From Lachnospiraceae bacterium (lineage in GTDB: Bacteria; Bacillota; Clostridia; Lachnospirales; Lachnospiraceae): a stretch of 56,370 nt of DNA. The position numbers and the translations under genes were made by a program. The stretch is taken from assembly GCA_015057635.1 (NCBI GenBank), contig SVEB01000026.1:1-56370 (forward strand), given 5' to 3'. Below the pieces are notes generated by a model that saw nothing but the letters and a program-made list of their open reading frames with translations, searched no databases and was not told where the DNA came from. Below, one piece after another: positions 25,808 through 34,307 of this stretch. Each line of letters starts with the position of its first letter. The first letter of the stretch is position 1.

Positions 25808-27235
25808 TTATTCTTCAAATGCCGGCAGTGTGATGGAAACTGGATTTTCGACAGAAACAGACTGCGAATTGGTTCTTCTTAATGTGACTAAGCCATCCGG
25901 AGGAGGTGTAAGTGTGAAAAATGCCGTAATCATCGTACTTCCATCCGTCCCTTTTTCAATGGTTGTGCCGGAATTGGATAAAGAGTGGGACAGACCATTG
26001 GAATCTAAGAAGTACTGAGCAAATGGATTATAGACGGAGGAGCCATTTAACAGGAATGCTAATGTGATGGAAGAGTCCTTTTCCTCGATGGAAAGCAGGG
26101 TGATATCATTTGGACTTGGAGACATGGTTTTTGCTGCAAGGTCAATGGTGATATACTCCTTTTCCTTTGGAATCAGGGAGATTCCGGTGAGTAACAGTGT
26201 TTCGGAAGAGGATTCTTCAAAGGAATCCGCCTCTATAAAAAAGATGGCGGAGGAATAATCTTCTTCATAGTCTGCCCGAATCCGGTCATCCGGAAGCTTT
26301 GCAAGAGTGCCATCTTCAGATTTCACTGAAAAATCCATATCAACAATAAAAGAAGCATTTGCATCATCAAATAAAACTAAAATCTCAGTACCGGTTGGAT
26401 AAGTCTTAAGAGAGGAGATGGTGAATCTCTGCTGTGCTATGGTTTCGGCCTGATTGATGGAATGAAGTATCGGCTTTACAAAATCATGTAGCGTCAGATG
26501 AAACGTAAAGGGACCGATTTCATTTAGAATACTGTCAGAAGCGGTATCCTGTTCGGAGAGGGGGGATGAGGCATCTTTTAGAGAAATTTTTTGAAAGGAA
26601 ACAGTCAGGGTAAGAGACTGCGGAAACTGTTTTCCCTGCCCATCGATTCTCGTCTTTAAAAGAAACAGATGCTTATTTTCCAGCAGGCTGACTTTTGATA
26701 CAGAGGAGAAGGAGGTGATAGTCTTAATCTCTTTACCCGTGTCAGCATCGGACAGTGTAAGGGAGGAAAGCTTTAGATAGTCATCCTCTTTGGTTAAAAT
26801 GCCGTCTGGTGGCTGAAAGAAGAAAATAAGATTATGCTCATCTGCAATAACATAGGGAAGAGAAAGAGTAAGATCATCGGATATGGCGGTCAGATTACAT
26901 TCATTTCGATAACTGCTGTTCCCAGTATCCTTAAAGCCACGTTCAATTAAAAGATGACTTGTAAGTGTATTAAGCCAGGGAACTGAAGAAACCGTATCGG
27001 CAAAAGCAGGAATCGTATTCAGTCCGAGCAAAAAGGAAAGGAACAGCACACCAATGCCGGTGATACAGAACGCAGCCCGCTTTGCCATTCGTTTCTCTGA
27101 GTTATGTAAGAGAAGGTCACTGACTTCTTTTGTATGGTCTGCAATATCGTGGATGCGGCTCATACCCATAAAGCTATCAGAGTGCACCTCCATATGATCC
27201 GCCTTCTCTTTTAAAATTCGTTCTATTTTCTTCAT
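25808..27235 (-). CDS. DUF4179-type membrane protein, putative sigma-factor regulator
   Basis: 475 residues. A cytoplasmic N-terminus of about 50 residues (ERILKEKADHMEVHSDSFMG) is followed by one transmembrane helix (CITGIGVLFLSFLLGLNTIP) and a large extracytoplasmic region rich in beta-type sequence, the layout of DUF4179 proteins. These are encoded next to ECF sigma factors, as here (7 bases downstream of one), and are thought to act as membrane anti-sigma factors or sensors. The basal N-terminus lacks a zinc anti-sigma motif. No other domain was recognised. Confidence 0.82.
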   Translation of the reverse strand: MKKIERILKEKADHMEVHSDSFMGMSRIHDIADHTKEVSDLLLHNSEKRMAKRAAFCITGIGVLFLSFLLGLNTIPAFADTVSSVPWLNTLTSHLLIERGFKDTGNSSYRNECNLTAISDDLTLSLPYVIADEHNLIFFFQPPDGILTKEDDYLKLSSLTLSDADTGKEIKTITSFSSVSKVSLLENKHLFLLKTRIDGQGKQFPQSLTLTVSFQKISLKDASSPLSEQDTASDSILNEIGPFTFHLTLHDFVKPILHSINQAETIAQQRFTISSLKTYPTGTEILVLFDDANASFIVDMDFSVKSEDGTLAKLPDDRIRADYEEDYSSAIFFIEADSFEESSSETLLLTGISLIPKEKEYITIDLAAKTMSPSPNDITLLSIEEKDSSITLAFLLNGSSVYNPFAQYFLDSNGLSHSLSNSGTTIEKGTDGSTMITAFFTLTPPPDGLVTLRRTNSQSVSVENPVSITLPAFEE

Positions 27236-27242
27236 ACTATTT

Positions 27243-27761
27243 TTATGGCAGTATCACTGCCTCCTCCTTTCTGCCCCATTCTATATCCAGTTTATATAGT
27301 GCTTTTTGATAAAGCCGTTTTATTACGCGAGGATTCTTGTTTAAAATCATTGCAATTTCTTTATCATTTAATTCACCGATAAATCGAAGATATAAGATCT
27401 CACGCTCCATTTCCGGAAGCGGAGATAAAAGATTTATAAATTCATCAAAACATCCAAAGACAGAATCACCATTCTTTGCAGTGGGCTGTGCATATTCCGG
27501 GATTTCAGTAGCACGTTTTTTTCGAATACTTAAGCTGAGTGATCGTGCAATTGCAAGAATGAAAGCAGCCTCACTAATAACGGGACTGTAGCAGGAAACG
27601 TTGCGCTCAACACGAAGAAAAGTCTCCTGAGCCACTTCTTTAGCTAGAAATGGGTCCCTTAAGATGCATAATGCAATTCGGTATACTTTGGTATGATACT
27701 CTTTATACAATGCTTTCAAAGCGAAGAAATCGCCTGAAGCAATCTCCTTGATATAATTCAA
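27243..27761 (-). CDS. ECF-type sigma factor paired with the DUF4179 protein
   Basis: About 172 residues with region 2 (FFALKALYKEYHTKVYRIAL, then LAKEVAQETFLRVERNV) and region 4 (LPEMEREILYLRFIGELNDK, then IAMILNKNPRVIKRLYQKAL). The start is uncertain: a TTG at 27761 preceded by AGGAAGGA gives the usual N-terminus for the family; a TTG at 27785 adds eight residues but has a poorer ribosome site. With the next gene it forms a sigma/anti-sigma pair. The target regulon is not visible. Confidence 0.87.
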   Translation of the reverse strand: MNYIKEIASGDFFALKALYKEYHTKVYRIALCILRDPFLAKEVAQETFLRVERNVSCYSPVISEAAFILAIARSLSLSIRKKRATEIPEYAQPTAKNGDSVFGCFDEFINLLSPLPEMEREILYLRFIGELNDKEIAMILNKNPRVIKRLYQKALYKLDIEWGRKEEAVILP

Positions 27762-27893
27762 TTTCCGATCCTTCCTATGTTTCAATCTCTTTATAAGGTA
27801 TGAGGCAGGGGGAAGAGGTCATGCCTTATATTTTAATATTTTCTGTATTTTGCAAAGGAGTGTTAGAGTTTTATTAGAAGCCGATTAGAAGCG

Positions 27894-27922
27894 TTGAAAG
27901 TAGGAAAATGCTATGATATATT
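27894..27922 (+). promoter_or_regulatory. Putative promoter of the alpha/beta hydrolase gene
   Basis: TTGAAA and TATATT separated by 17 bases, about 120 bases before the start at 28044. Confidence 0.55.
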
Positions 27923-28043
27923 AGGGGTAACGGTGGCCGGTTAGTTACGATGTACTGCATCTGGCCGAGAAGGAAAAAGAATAAGGAAAGAAGAAATGAA
28001 AAGAAAGCACAGCCATAGGAAGAAGGCTGAAAGGGAGGAAATA

Positions 28044-28994
28044 ATGGGGAAGAAAACGCGTGCATATACGGAAGAATACGTAAAAATTAATGGGCAGGAG
28101 CAGTACCTGTTAGCCTATCCGGCAGAAGAGGAACTGCCGGTCGCATTATTCTTGCATGGAGGTCCGGGATCCAGTGAAGCAGATATTGCCTATTTATTTG
28201 CGGATACCTGGAGCACATTATTCACAGTCGTGCACTGGGATCAAAGAGGTGCAGGAAAGACATTGGCAAGGAATCCGAAAGCGAAGAAACCTACTGTACA
28301 GCAGCTGCTTCATGATACATATCAGGTCGTACAGCACCTGAAAGAAAAATACAACAAAGAAAAAATCCTGATAATCGGTCATTCCTGGGGGACTGTCCTC
28401 GGAACCCTTTTTATCAAAGAATATCCGGAAGAAGTATTAGCCTATATCGGAGCAGGTCAGGTAATCGATATGCAGGAAAATGAGCGTACCGGTTATGAAG
28501 CATTAAAGAAGTCCATCCTTCGGGCCGGAAACCAAAAAGACATAAAAGCTCTGGGTGCAATCGGAACCTATCCGCTCAAAGAATTTAATAAGGACATGGA
28601 GCGTAAAATCATGAAAGTAAGAAAGCTCCAGCAAAAATACAAATTAGCAGCAGGGGCCACACCAAAGCTTATTATGTATTATCTAAAAAGCCCGGCCTTT
28701 CGTTTCTGCGACATCACAAGCATGATCAAAGCCGCTGACTCCAATACAGAAGTCATGGACTTTCTAATGACTTATTCCTTATATCATTTAGGCCGAAATT
28801 ACGATGTCCCGATTTTCTATCTCCTCGGTGACCGTGACTATCAGACCCCATACAAAATAGCCGAAAAGTATTTTGACACGATCAATGCCCCTTGCAAAGA
28901 AAAGTTCATCCTAAAAGGAGCCGGCCATATGTCCATGCTCGACACCCCCGACTCTTTCTACCAGGCTCTTCAGACAGTCATGACCATGTTGTAG
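28044..28994 (+). CDS. Cytosolic alpha/beta hydrolase, prolyl iminopeptidase-like
   Basis: 316 residues with oxyanion motif LFLHGGPGSS, the HWDQRGAGKT motif, nucleophile Ser114 in GHSWGT, an inserted cap domain, Asp in LLGDRDYQTP and His in GAGHMSML. No signal peptide or transmembrane helix, unlike its relative at 18854. The ATG at 28044 follows GGGAGG; an upstream in-frame ATG at 27996 would add a basic peptide of 16 residues. Likely an aminopeptidase or esterase. PAL5 starts 22 bases after the stop. Confidence 0.88.
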   Translation: MGKKTRAYTEEYVKINGQEQYLLAYPAEEELPVALFLHGGPGSSEADIAYLFADTWSTLFTVVHWDQRGAGKTLARNPKAKKPTVQQLLHDTYQVVQHLKEKYNKEKILIIGHSWGTVLGTLFIKEYPEEVLAYIGAGQVIDMQENERTGYEALKKSILRAGNQKDIKALGAIGTYPLKEFNKDMERKIMKVRKLQQKYKLAAGATPKLIMYYLKSPAFRFCDITSMIKAADSNTEVMDFLMTYSLYHLGRNYDVPIFYLLGDRDYQTPYKIAEKYFDTINAPCKEKFILKGAGHMSMLDTPDSFYQALQTVMTML

Positions 28995-29015
28995 CAACTT
29001 ATGATTTAGGGGGTA

Positions 29016-29211
29016 TCGGACGAAGAGCCGGTGACGCGGGGAGAAAGATGAATCCGTCTGTTCGGACGCGAGACGTACAGTGAGGGGGAGAATCTTCGAC
29101 TATCAGACAGGAAACCACTGTCTGCTATTCAAAGATTCTCCCCCTCACAGTTCGTCTCGAGCCGGACATCCAGATTCATCTTCCTCCCGCGTCACCGGCT
29201 CTTCGTCCGAC
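29016..29211. repeat. PAL5, 196-base palindromic element
   Basis: Outer arms (TCGGACGAAGAGCCGGTGAC and its complement ending near 29210) pair over about 50 bases. Left box TGTTCGGACGCGAGACG faces right box GTTCGTCTCGAGCCGGACA, with CGAGA opposite TCTCG. Centre: TATCAGACAGG...CTGTCTGCTA. Unlike most copies it has no A-run/T-run at the base of the inner stem. It abuts the CAATGCGTTTC hairpin H1. Confidence 0.92.
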
Positions 29212-29248
29212 ATCACAATGCGTTTCAAAAGGCGAAACGCATTGTGAT
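29212..29248. repeat. H1 hairpin (CAATGCGTTTC family)
   Basis: ATCACAATGCGTTTC and GAAACGCATTGTGAT, 15 pairs, seven-base loop. Directly joined to PAL5. One of four copies in the window, all beside PAL elements. Confidence 0.9.
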
Positions 29249-29477
29249 GTGGAGACACGATGGCGTAGAGAAAATACGAAAAGTGTGTAAAAAATAAAAG
29301 TGTAAAAGTATAGTAGTATAAGAACATAAAAATATAAAAATAGAAGCAAGAGATGAACAAAATTAAAAGTAAAAGAATCGACCTTTTCTCCAATCATCCC
29401 ATCAAGCAGTTGAAAGCTTGTTTTCGCTGTCATCGCCTTCTGTGTGATCGTCTTTTCATCACCAGTCATCCGTATCC
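29249..29477. other. AT-rich spacer between H1 and H2
   Basis: About 230 bases, A-rich on the plus strand (many AAAAGT and AAAATA runs) from 29270 to 29385. Open frames here are short and of low complexity, so I see no gene. Confidence 0.6.
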
Positions 29478-29510
29478 ACAATGCGTTTCGGCTTTTACGA
29501 AACGCATTGT
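29478..29510. repeat. H2 hairpin (CAATGCGTTTC family)
   Basis: ACAATGCGTTTCG and CGAAACGCATTGT, 13 perfect pairs, seven-base loop. It abuts PAL6 on its right, mirroring H1 beside PAL5. Confidence 0.9.
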
Positions 29511-29745
29511 AATGTCACAGTAAGTGCCCGAAGGGGGCGGCGTCAGAGTCGGCGGCGGATAGAATCCGGGATGTCCGGCTCGAGGCGAACACCATTATGA
29601 AAATGTCTTCGACTAGCAGACAGCGTATTTCTGTCTGCTAGTCGAAGACATTTTCATAATAGTGTCCGTCCTCGCGTCCGAACATCTCGGATTCTATCCG
29701 CCGCCGACTCTGACACCGCCCCCTTTGGGTACTTACTGTGACATT
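29511..29745. repeat. PAL6, 235-base palindromic element in reverse orientation
   Basis: Outer arms AATGTCACAGTAAGT...ACTTACTGTGACATT pair for about 65 bases with only a few mismatches. The boxes are swapped left to right compared with PAL5 (GTCCGGCTCGAGGCGAACA left, TGTCCGTCCTCGCGTCCGAA right), so this copy lies inverted. The inner stem around AGCAGACAG...CTGTCTGCT is a perfect match. There is no A-run/T-run. It ends ten bases from the stop of the minus-strand dehydrogenase gene. Confidence 0.92.
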
Positions 29746-29754
29746 CTCTAAATC

Positions 29755-30615
29755 CTACTCAAAATACTTAATAAGTGCCTGAGTTCCTAAGTCGCCGAGG
29801 CCCTGGGATTCTAGGGTGCGGTACATGGTGAGGACATCGTGGAGGACTGGGAGGGTAAGGGATTCCTTCTCAGCCTCTTTGGTTGCGATCGCCATATCCT
29901 TAATAAAATGTTTGATAAAGAAGCCAGGGTCAAAGTCGCCCTTTAACATACGAGGAACCTGGTTTGTCATCTGCCAGCTTCCTGCTGCGCCTGCGCTGAT
30001 GCTATCGAGCATAGTCTGCTCATCAAGTCCGGTCTTTCTGGCATAAGCAAGAGCCTCGCAAACCCCTGCAATCGTACCCGCGATCGCAATCTGGTTTGCC
30101 ATCTTAGTATGCTGTCCGTTGCCGGCTTCGCCTTCATAAATAATGCTTGTGCCCATTGCAGCAAACACATCATGCATACGGTCAAATGCTTCCTTATCGC
30201 CGCCTGCCATAATAGAAAGGGTAGCATTTTTTGCACCAACATCCCCGCCGGAAACAGGAGCATCGATTGCGTCCATGCCTGCATCCTTGGCAGCTGCATA
30301 GATACGTTTTGCAAGCATAGGACTTGTAGTTGTCATATCAATTAAGACAGCACCTTTTTTAGCGGAAGCAAGGATTCCGTCTTCCTTGAAATAAACCTCT
30401 TCCACATCCTTTGGATAGCCTACGATTGTGATTACCACATCTTTGCCGGCAACACAGGAACGGATATCGTCACACCAGATAGCACCGTCTGCAACAACCC
30501 CTTCTGCCTTTTCCTTTGTTCTGGAATAAACCGAAACTTCAAATCCTCTTTTCATTAAATTGCGTACCATGGATTGTCCCATTACGCCAATTCCAATAAA
30601 ACCAATTGAATACAT
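29755..30615 (-). CDS. Beta-hydroxyacid dehydrogenase (HIBADH family)
   Basis: 286 residues. The N-terminal Rossmann domain has GFIGIGVMGQSM (G-x-G-x-x-G) and a following YSRTKEKAE suited to NADP. The substrate loop is DAPVSGGDVGAKNATL (family consensus D-A-P-V-S-G-G), and the catalytic-Lys helix is GNGQHTKMANQIAIAG, with an all-helical C-terminal domain. The family includes 3-hydroxyisobutyrate dehydrogenase, tartronate semialdehyde reductase and succinic semialdehyde reductases; the exact substrate is open. GAAAGGAG precedes the ATG. Single gene. Confidence 0.92.
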   Translation of the reverse strand: MYSIGFIGIGVMGQSMVRNLMKRGFEVSVYSRTKEKAEGVVADGAIWCDDIRSCVAGKDVVITIVGYPKDVEEVYFKEDGILASAKKGAVLIDMTTTSPMLAKRIYAAAKDAGMDAIDAPVSGGDVGAKNATLSIMAGGDKEAFDRMHDVFAAMGTSIIYEGEAGNGQHTKMANQIAIAGTIAGVCEALAYARKTGLDEQTMLDSISAGAAGSWQMTNQVPRMLKGDFDPGFFIKHFIKDMAIATKEAEKESLTLPVLHDVLTMYRTLESQGLGDLGTQALIKYFE

Positions 30616-30671
30616 AAGATACTCCTTTCATCCTTTGCAATATTCAGTATGCGCTTATTATAACAGAAACA

Positions 30672-30708
30672 GGCCCACCCGACAAGGAAAGTCCTGGACG
30701 GGCGGGCC
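30672..30708 (-). terminator. Terminator of the lipoprotein gene
   Basis: GGCCCGCCCG and CGGGTGGGCC (minus strand) with a 17-base loop, followed by TGTTTCTGTT. Confidence 0.8.
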
Positions 30709-30768
30709 ATTTATGGATGGGCCTAATCATTGAAATTCGGATCGGGCCGTTATTTTATTTTGCAGCCA

Positions 30769-31941
30769 TTAAGATGCCTCATAAATTCTCACACTATTTA
30801 AAGAAGTACGATCAAAACGGTAAATCACACTGCCATCAATAGCGACATAGTAGGTATTCATTAAGACTTCGTTCTCAGTGGAGGTGTCATATACACTGAT
30901 GGAATAGCAGATTTTATCATTCACATTCAAAATTATATCATCTGATGTTACCTGATAGTTAATAATGGAGTTTGGAAGACCAAGATTCCCCGGAGCCAGC
31001 GTCTTTAAAAGACCGATCGCCTTATCAGAGGTGATTTTATCTTTTAATGTGAATTGCTGTTCATATGTATAGTCACCGTTAAAGGTCACGTTATGTCCGG
31101 CATAGATATTAAGGCCGGATTCCAGAATCGTAAGTCCATCATCGGTCATCTTAAAGATTAGGGAAAATCCCTGATCATCAGTAAAAGTAGCAGTATTTCC
31201 TTCAATTGTAGCAATTCCATACAGCTGTCCGATATTCAGTGAACTGTTTATGGCATCGATGCAGAATTCAAATGAAGTGGAGTCTCCCTGTGCCATTAAG
31301 AGTGTGGCATTTGTCTCTGATTCCGATACATGGCGTTTGTAGATGCCGTTCCAGTCGCATACGGCATCCGTAAGCGGATTATAAAGCGGATAAGAGGAAT
31401 AGGAAGTAATCGTGCCATCTGCGGCAAGACAGGTGATCTGACCATCATATTTATTGACAATCAGAGTCGGTTCAATAGCCAGAGCCTGTTCACTGACTAC
31501 AAACTGATAGTAATGATTCCCTGCGATGGAGAGCGTATCGGATAAAAGTGTTACAGCGTATTTTCTCATGTCTAGTTTTTCTTCAATCAGCATCTTTGCT
31601 TCGTCAGCAGTTAAAAGAAGGGTATCATCACTGGAGGTATCTGCTGAATTCGTTGGAGCAGGGCTTTTATTTTCAGCCTGTGCATTTTCTCCCGACTCAT
31701 TATTGTTAGCATCTTCTTCTTCCGGAAGTGGAGTGATCGCAGTCGGTGATTCCTCGCTGCTTTCAGGGGAAACGGACTGCGTTTCAGATGTAGTATCAGG
31801 CGATACAACAGCTGTCTGACTGCCTGCTGGTGTGCTAGCTAATTTGGCGCACCCGTTTAACGAAAAAGATATTGTCAGTATGCTAAGAAGATAGAGCACA
31901 CGTATCTGAAGTGATCTTCGGTTCATAATGTTTTTTCTCAT
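30769..31941 (-). CDS. Putative lipoprotein with Ser/Thr/Glu-rich linker
   Basis: 390 residues. An N-terminal signal (VLYLLSILTISFSLNGC) ends in a lipobox with Cys31, so it is probably lipid-anchored outside the membrane. Residues about 40-105 are a low-complexity Ser/Thr/Glu/Pro linker, followed by a PepSY-like stretch (TADEAKMLIEEKLDMRKY) and a beta-rich C-terminal domain of unknown function. It is transcribed alone, with a terminator behind it and the palindrome TGCTGCAGGTGCAGCA upstream. No function is proposed. Confidence 0.8.
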   Translation of the reverse strand: MRKNIMNRRSLQIRVLYLLSILTISFSLNGCAKLASTPAGSQTAVVSPDTTSETQSVSPESSEESPTAITPLPEEEDANNNESGENAQAENKSPAPTNSADTSSDDTLLLTADEAKMLIEEKLDMRKYAVTLLSDTLSIAGNHYYQFVVSEQALAIEPTLIVNKYDGQITCLAADGTITSYSSYPLYNPLTDAVCDWNGIYKRHVSESETNATLLMAQGDSTSFEFCIDAINSSLNIGQLYGIATIEGNTATFTDDQGFSLIFKMTDDGLTILESGLNIYAGHNVTFNGDYTYEQQFTLKDKITSDKAIGLLKTLAPGNLGLPNSIINYQVTSDDIILNVNDKICYSISVYDTSTENEVLMNTYYVAIDGSVIYRFDRTSLNSVRIYEAS

Positions 31942-31974
31942 AGTAATTCGCCCCCCCTGTTATGATATCCCCTA

Positions 31975-31990
31975 TGCTGCAGGTGCAGCA
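31975..31990. promoter_or_regulatory. Short perfect palindrome upstream of the lipoprotein gene
   Basis: TGCTGCA, GG, TGCAGCA, 34 bases before the lipoprotein start codon. Possible operator; the divergent ABC operon begins about 250 bases away. No repeat copy was noticed. Confidence 0.35.
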
Positions 31991-32240
31991 AATCTTATCT
32001 GTAGTTATTAATATTTTACACCAAATATTTGGCAATCTTGCGTCAAAAATGTTAACTAACTTTTACAAAATTAGATAAAAATGGTATAAACCATTGAGGA
32101 AAATTAGCACAGGTGCATAAAATTCATGATTGATCCATTACATTTGTCATGCCTCAAATCTTCCTTTCGTCATTTCAAAATCTTAAATAAAAGGATTATG
32201 CTATAGGTAACGAAGGGAAATGATGAAATGGGAGGTCAAT

Positions 32241-33185
32241 ATGAAAGAGTTTGTAACTGTTAAAAATCTTACGAAAAATTATGGCGAATTCACAGCCGTT
32301 GACGATTTAAGTTTTGAAGTAGAGGAAGGAGAGGTGTTTGGACTATTAGGGCCGAACGGAGCCGGAAAATCCACAACCCTTTCCATTATCACGACTCTGC
32401 TTAGCGGGGATAAGGGAAAGGTAATGGTAGCAGGAGTTGATGTGAAGAAAGATAAGATGGAGGCAAAGAAGTTAATGGGGATCGTACCCCAAGAGATTGC
32501 GTTATATCCACATCTTACTGCAATTGAAAATGTTAAGTTTTTCGCTTCGTTATACGGACTTAGGGGAAAGAAGCTGGAGGAGGAAGCGAGGAGGGCACTT
32601 GATTTTGTGGGACTTAGCGAACACAACAAGGAGAAGCCAAAGAAGATGTCAGGCGGCATGCAGAGACGGCTTAATATTGCATGCGGAATCGCACATCGTC
32701 CGAGACTGATCGTTATGGATGAGCCGACTGTCGGTGTGGATGCCCAGTCAAGGGAGCATATTTTAAATTCCATCCGTACGTTAAAGGAACATGGAACAAC
32801 AATTATTTATACGTCTCATTATCTGCAGGAGGTTGAGGAAATCTGTGATCGGATCGCAATCATGGATCATGGAAAGCTTGTAGCAGCGGGAACAAAAGAC
32901 GAGTTAGTAGGGTTAGTGACGGATTATAAGTCATTTTATATTACGACTGCCCAAAAGGTAGAGGATTTTGATGAACTAAAGCAGGCAATCAGCTTTCTGC
33001 CGGGAATCAAAAATATCACCATAAAGGAAGATACCACAAGAGTGGATATCAATAATGGAGAAGACAGCCTGTCTAAGATCTTATCTATTTTTATGAAGAG
33101 AGGACTGACGATTACGAATGTAAATGGCGAGGTGCCGAATTTTGATACCGTATTCTTAGCGCTTACGGGGCACGAATTAAGATAG
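32241..33185 (+). CDS. ABC transporter ATP-binding protein (DrrA-like)
   Basis: 314 residues. Walker A is GPNGAGKST, the Q-loop is GIVPQEIALYP, the signature is MSGGMQRRLNIACGIA, Walker B is LIVMDEPTVGVD, and the switch His is in YTSHYLQEV. About 80 C-terminal residues beyond the ATPase form an extra domain, as in DrrA and NatA-type exporters. The ATG at 32241 follows GGGAGG. It heads a five-gene operon (gaps of 9-21 bases) with two permeases and a two-component system, typical of export systems induced by cell-envelope or drug stress. Confidence 0.93.
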   Translation: MKEFVTVKNLTKNYGEFTAVDDLSFEVEEGEVFGLLGPNGAGKSTTLSIITTLLSGDKGKVMVAGVDVKKDKMEAKKLMGIVPQEIALYPHLTAIENVKFFASLYGLRGKKLEEEARRALDFVGLSEHNKEKPKKMSGGMQRRLNIACGIAHRPRLIVMDEPTVGVDAQSREHILNSIRTLKEHGTTIIYTSHYLQEVEEICDRIAIMDHGKLVAAGTKDELVGLVTDYKSFYITTAQKVEDFDELKQAISFLPGIKNITIKEDTTRVDINNGEDSLSKILSIFMKRGLTITNVNGEVPNFDTVFLALTGHELR

Positions 33186-33197
33186 GGGGAAGGCAAC

Positions 33198-34298
33198 ATG
33201 ATTATTATTAATGAATTTCGAGCATTTTTCAGGGATCGCATCAGCGTTATATTTTTAATTGCTTTTCCTCTTATCTTAATCTATCTGCTGGGAAATATTT
33301 TAAATTCCTTAGAAACGGCAGACAGTACGGTAGGAACGCTAAAGGCTGAGTATGTGATGGAAACGGATGATCCAGCTATTTTAGCAGTAGCAGAACAGTT
33401 TATTGCAGCCATTAATGAAGAGGGAGACAGCTTTTATTTTACGAAAATGGAGACGGAAGCGCAATCAAGGGAGCGCATATCGAATGAGGAGATCGCAGGT
33501 CTTGTCAGATTTCAGAATGATGGGGTTCATATCCTGCAGGGAAATGACGCGCTGCAAAACCGTACATTGGCTGCCGTAATGAATGGATTTATGCAGAGCG
33601 AGAAGGCGATTGCGGGCATTCAGAATACGGATCCGGCAAAGATTATGAATCTGACCTCGGCAGAACATAAGGAGTATATAAAGGATGTCGAATTTAATAA
33701 GAATCGTTCTATGCTTGATTATTATGGAGTATGCATGCTTTTAATGATTATCTGTTTCTCTTCCGTTCAGGCATTTGGAGCATTCGGGGATGAACGGAAC
33801 AATAAGACGATCAACCGTCTGATCGCAGCGCCTTTAAACCGTACGAATCTGTATCTGCAGAAACTAATCGGCATGATGCCGAGTGCAGTAGTTCAGATCG
33901 CGGTCATTATGAGTGCAAGCGTCCTTTTATTCCATGTCAGATATGCAACCGGGGTTTTCAATAATGTCCTTTTGTTTATGCTTTTTTTTATGACAATGCT
34001 TGTTATGTTAAGCGGTGCAGTGAGCATCAGTTTATTTGTAAAAGGAAATCCGGCGATTGTGTTTATGCCGTTAATGTGGTTGATGCTATTTTTTAGCGGA
34101 GCATTTGCACAGCCAATCGTGAAGATCGGTCTGGCACCATATATGCCGATCACTTATGTGAAAAATGCGGCATTTTCTCTTACCATCTTTGGAGAGAGAG
34201 AGGGAGCGTTTCAGGTTATTGCAATAGAGGCTGTGATCATAGTGATATTTACAATAATGGGTGTGATCCGTTTTAACCGGATGCAGGAAACGAGATAG
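33198..34298 (+). CDS. ABC-2 type permease 1
   Basis: 366 residues. One N-terminal helix (VIFLIAFPLILIYLLGNIL), an extracytoplasmic region of about 150 residues, then five or six helices with the family segments CMLLMIICFSSVQAFGAFGD, ERNNKTINRLIAAPLNR and MLFFSGAFAQPIVKI. It pairs with the next permease as a heterodimer driven by the preceding ATPase. It starts 12 bases after the ATPase stop. Confidence 0.9.
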   Translation: MIIINEFRAFFRDRISVIFLIAFPLILIYLLGNILNSLETADSTVGTLKAEYVMETDDPAILAVAEQFIAAINEEGDSFYFTKMETEAQSRERISNEEIAGLVRFQNDGVHILQGNDALQNRTLAAVMNGFMQSEKAIAGIQNTDPAKIMNLTSAEHKEYIKDVEFNKNRSMLDYYGVCMLLMIICFSSVQAFGAFGDERNNKTINRLIAAPLNRTNLYLQKLIGMMPSAVVQIAVIMSASVLLFHVRYATGVFNNVLLFMLFFMTMLVMLSGAVSISLFVKGNPAIVFMPLMWLMLFFSGAFAQPIVKIGLAPYMPITYVKNAAFSLTIFGEREGAFQVIAIEAVIIVIFTIMGVIRFNRMQETR

Positions 34299-34307
34299 GG
34301 GGATTGT

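Noticed and set aside
28995..29754. Insertion sequence with transposase
   Set aside because: The inverted repeats are striking, but no transposase reading frame lies between or near them.
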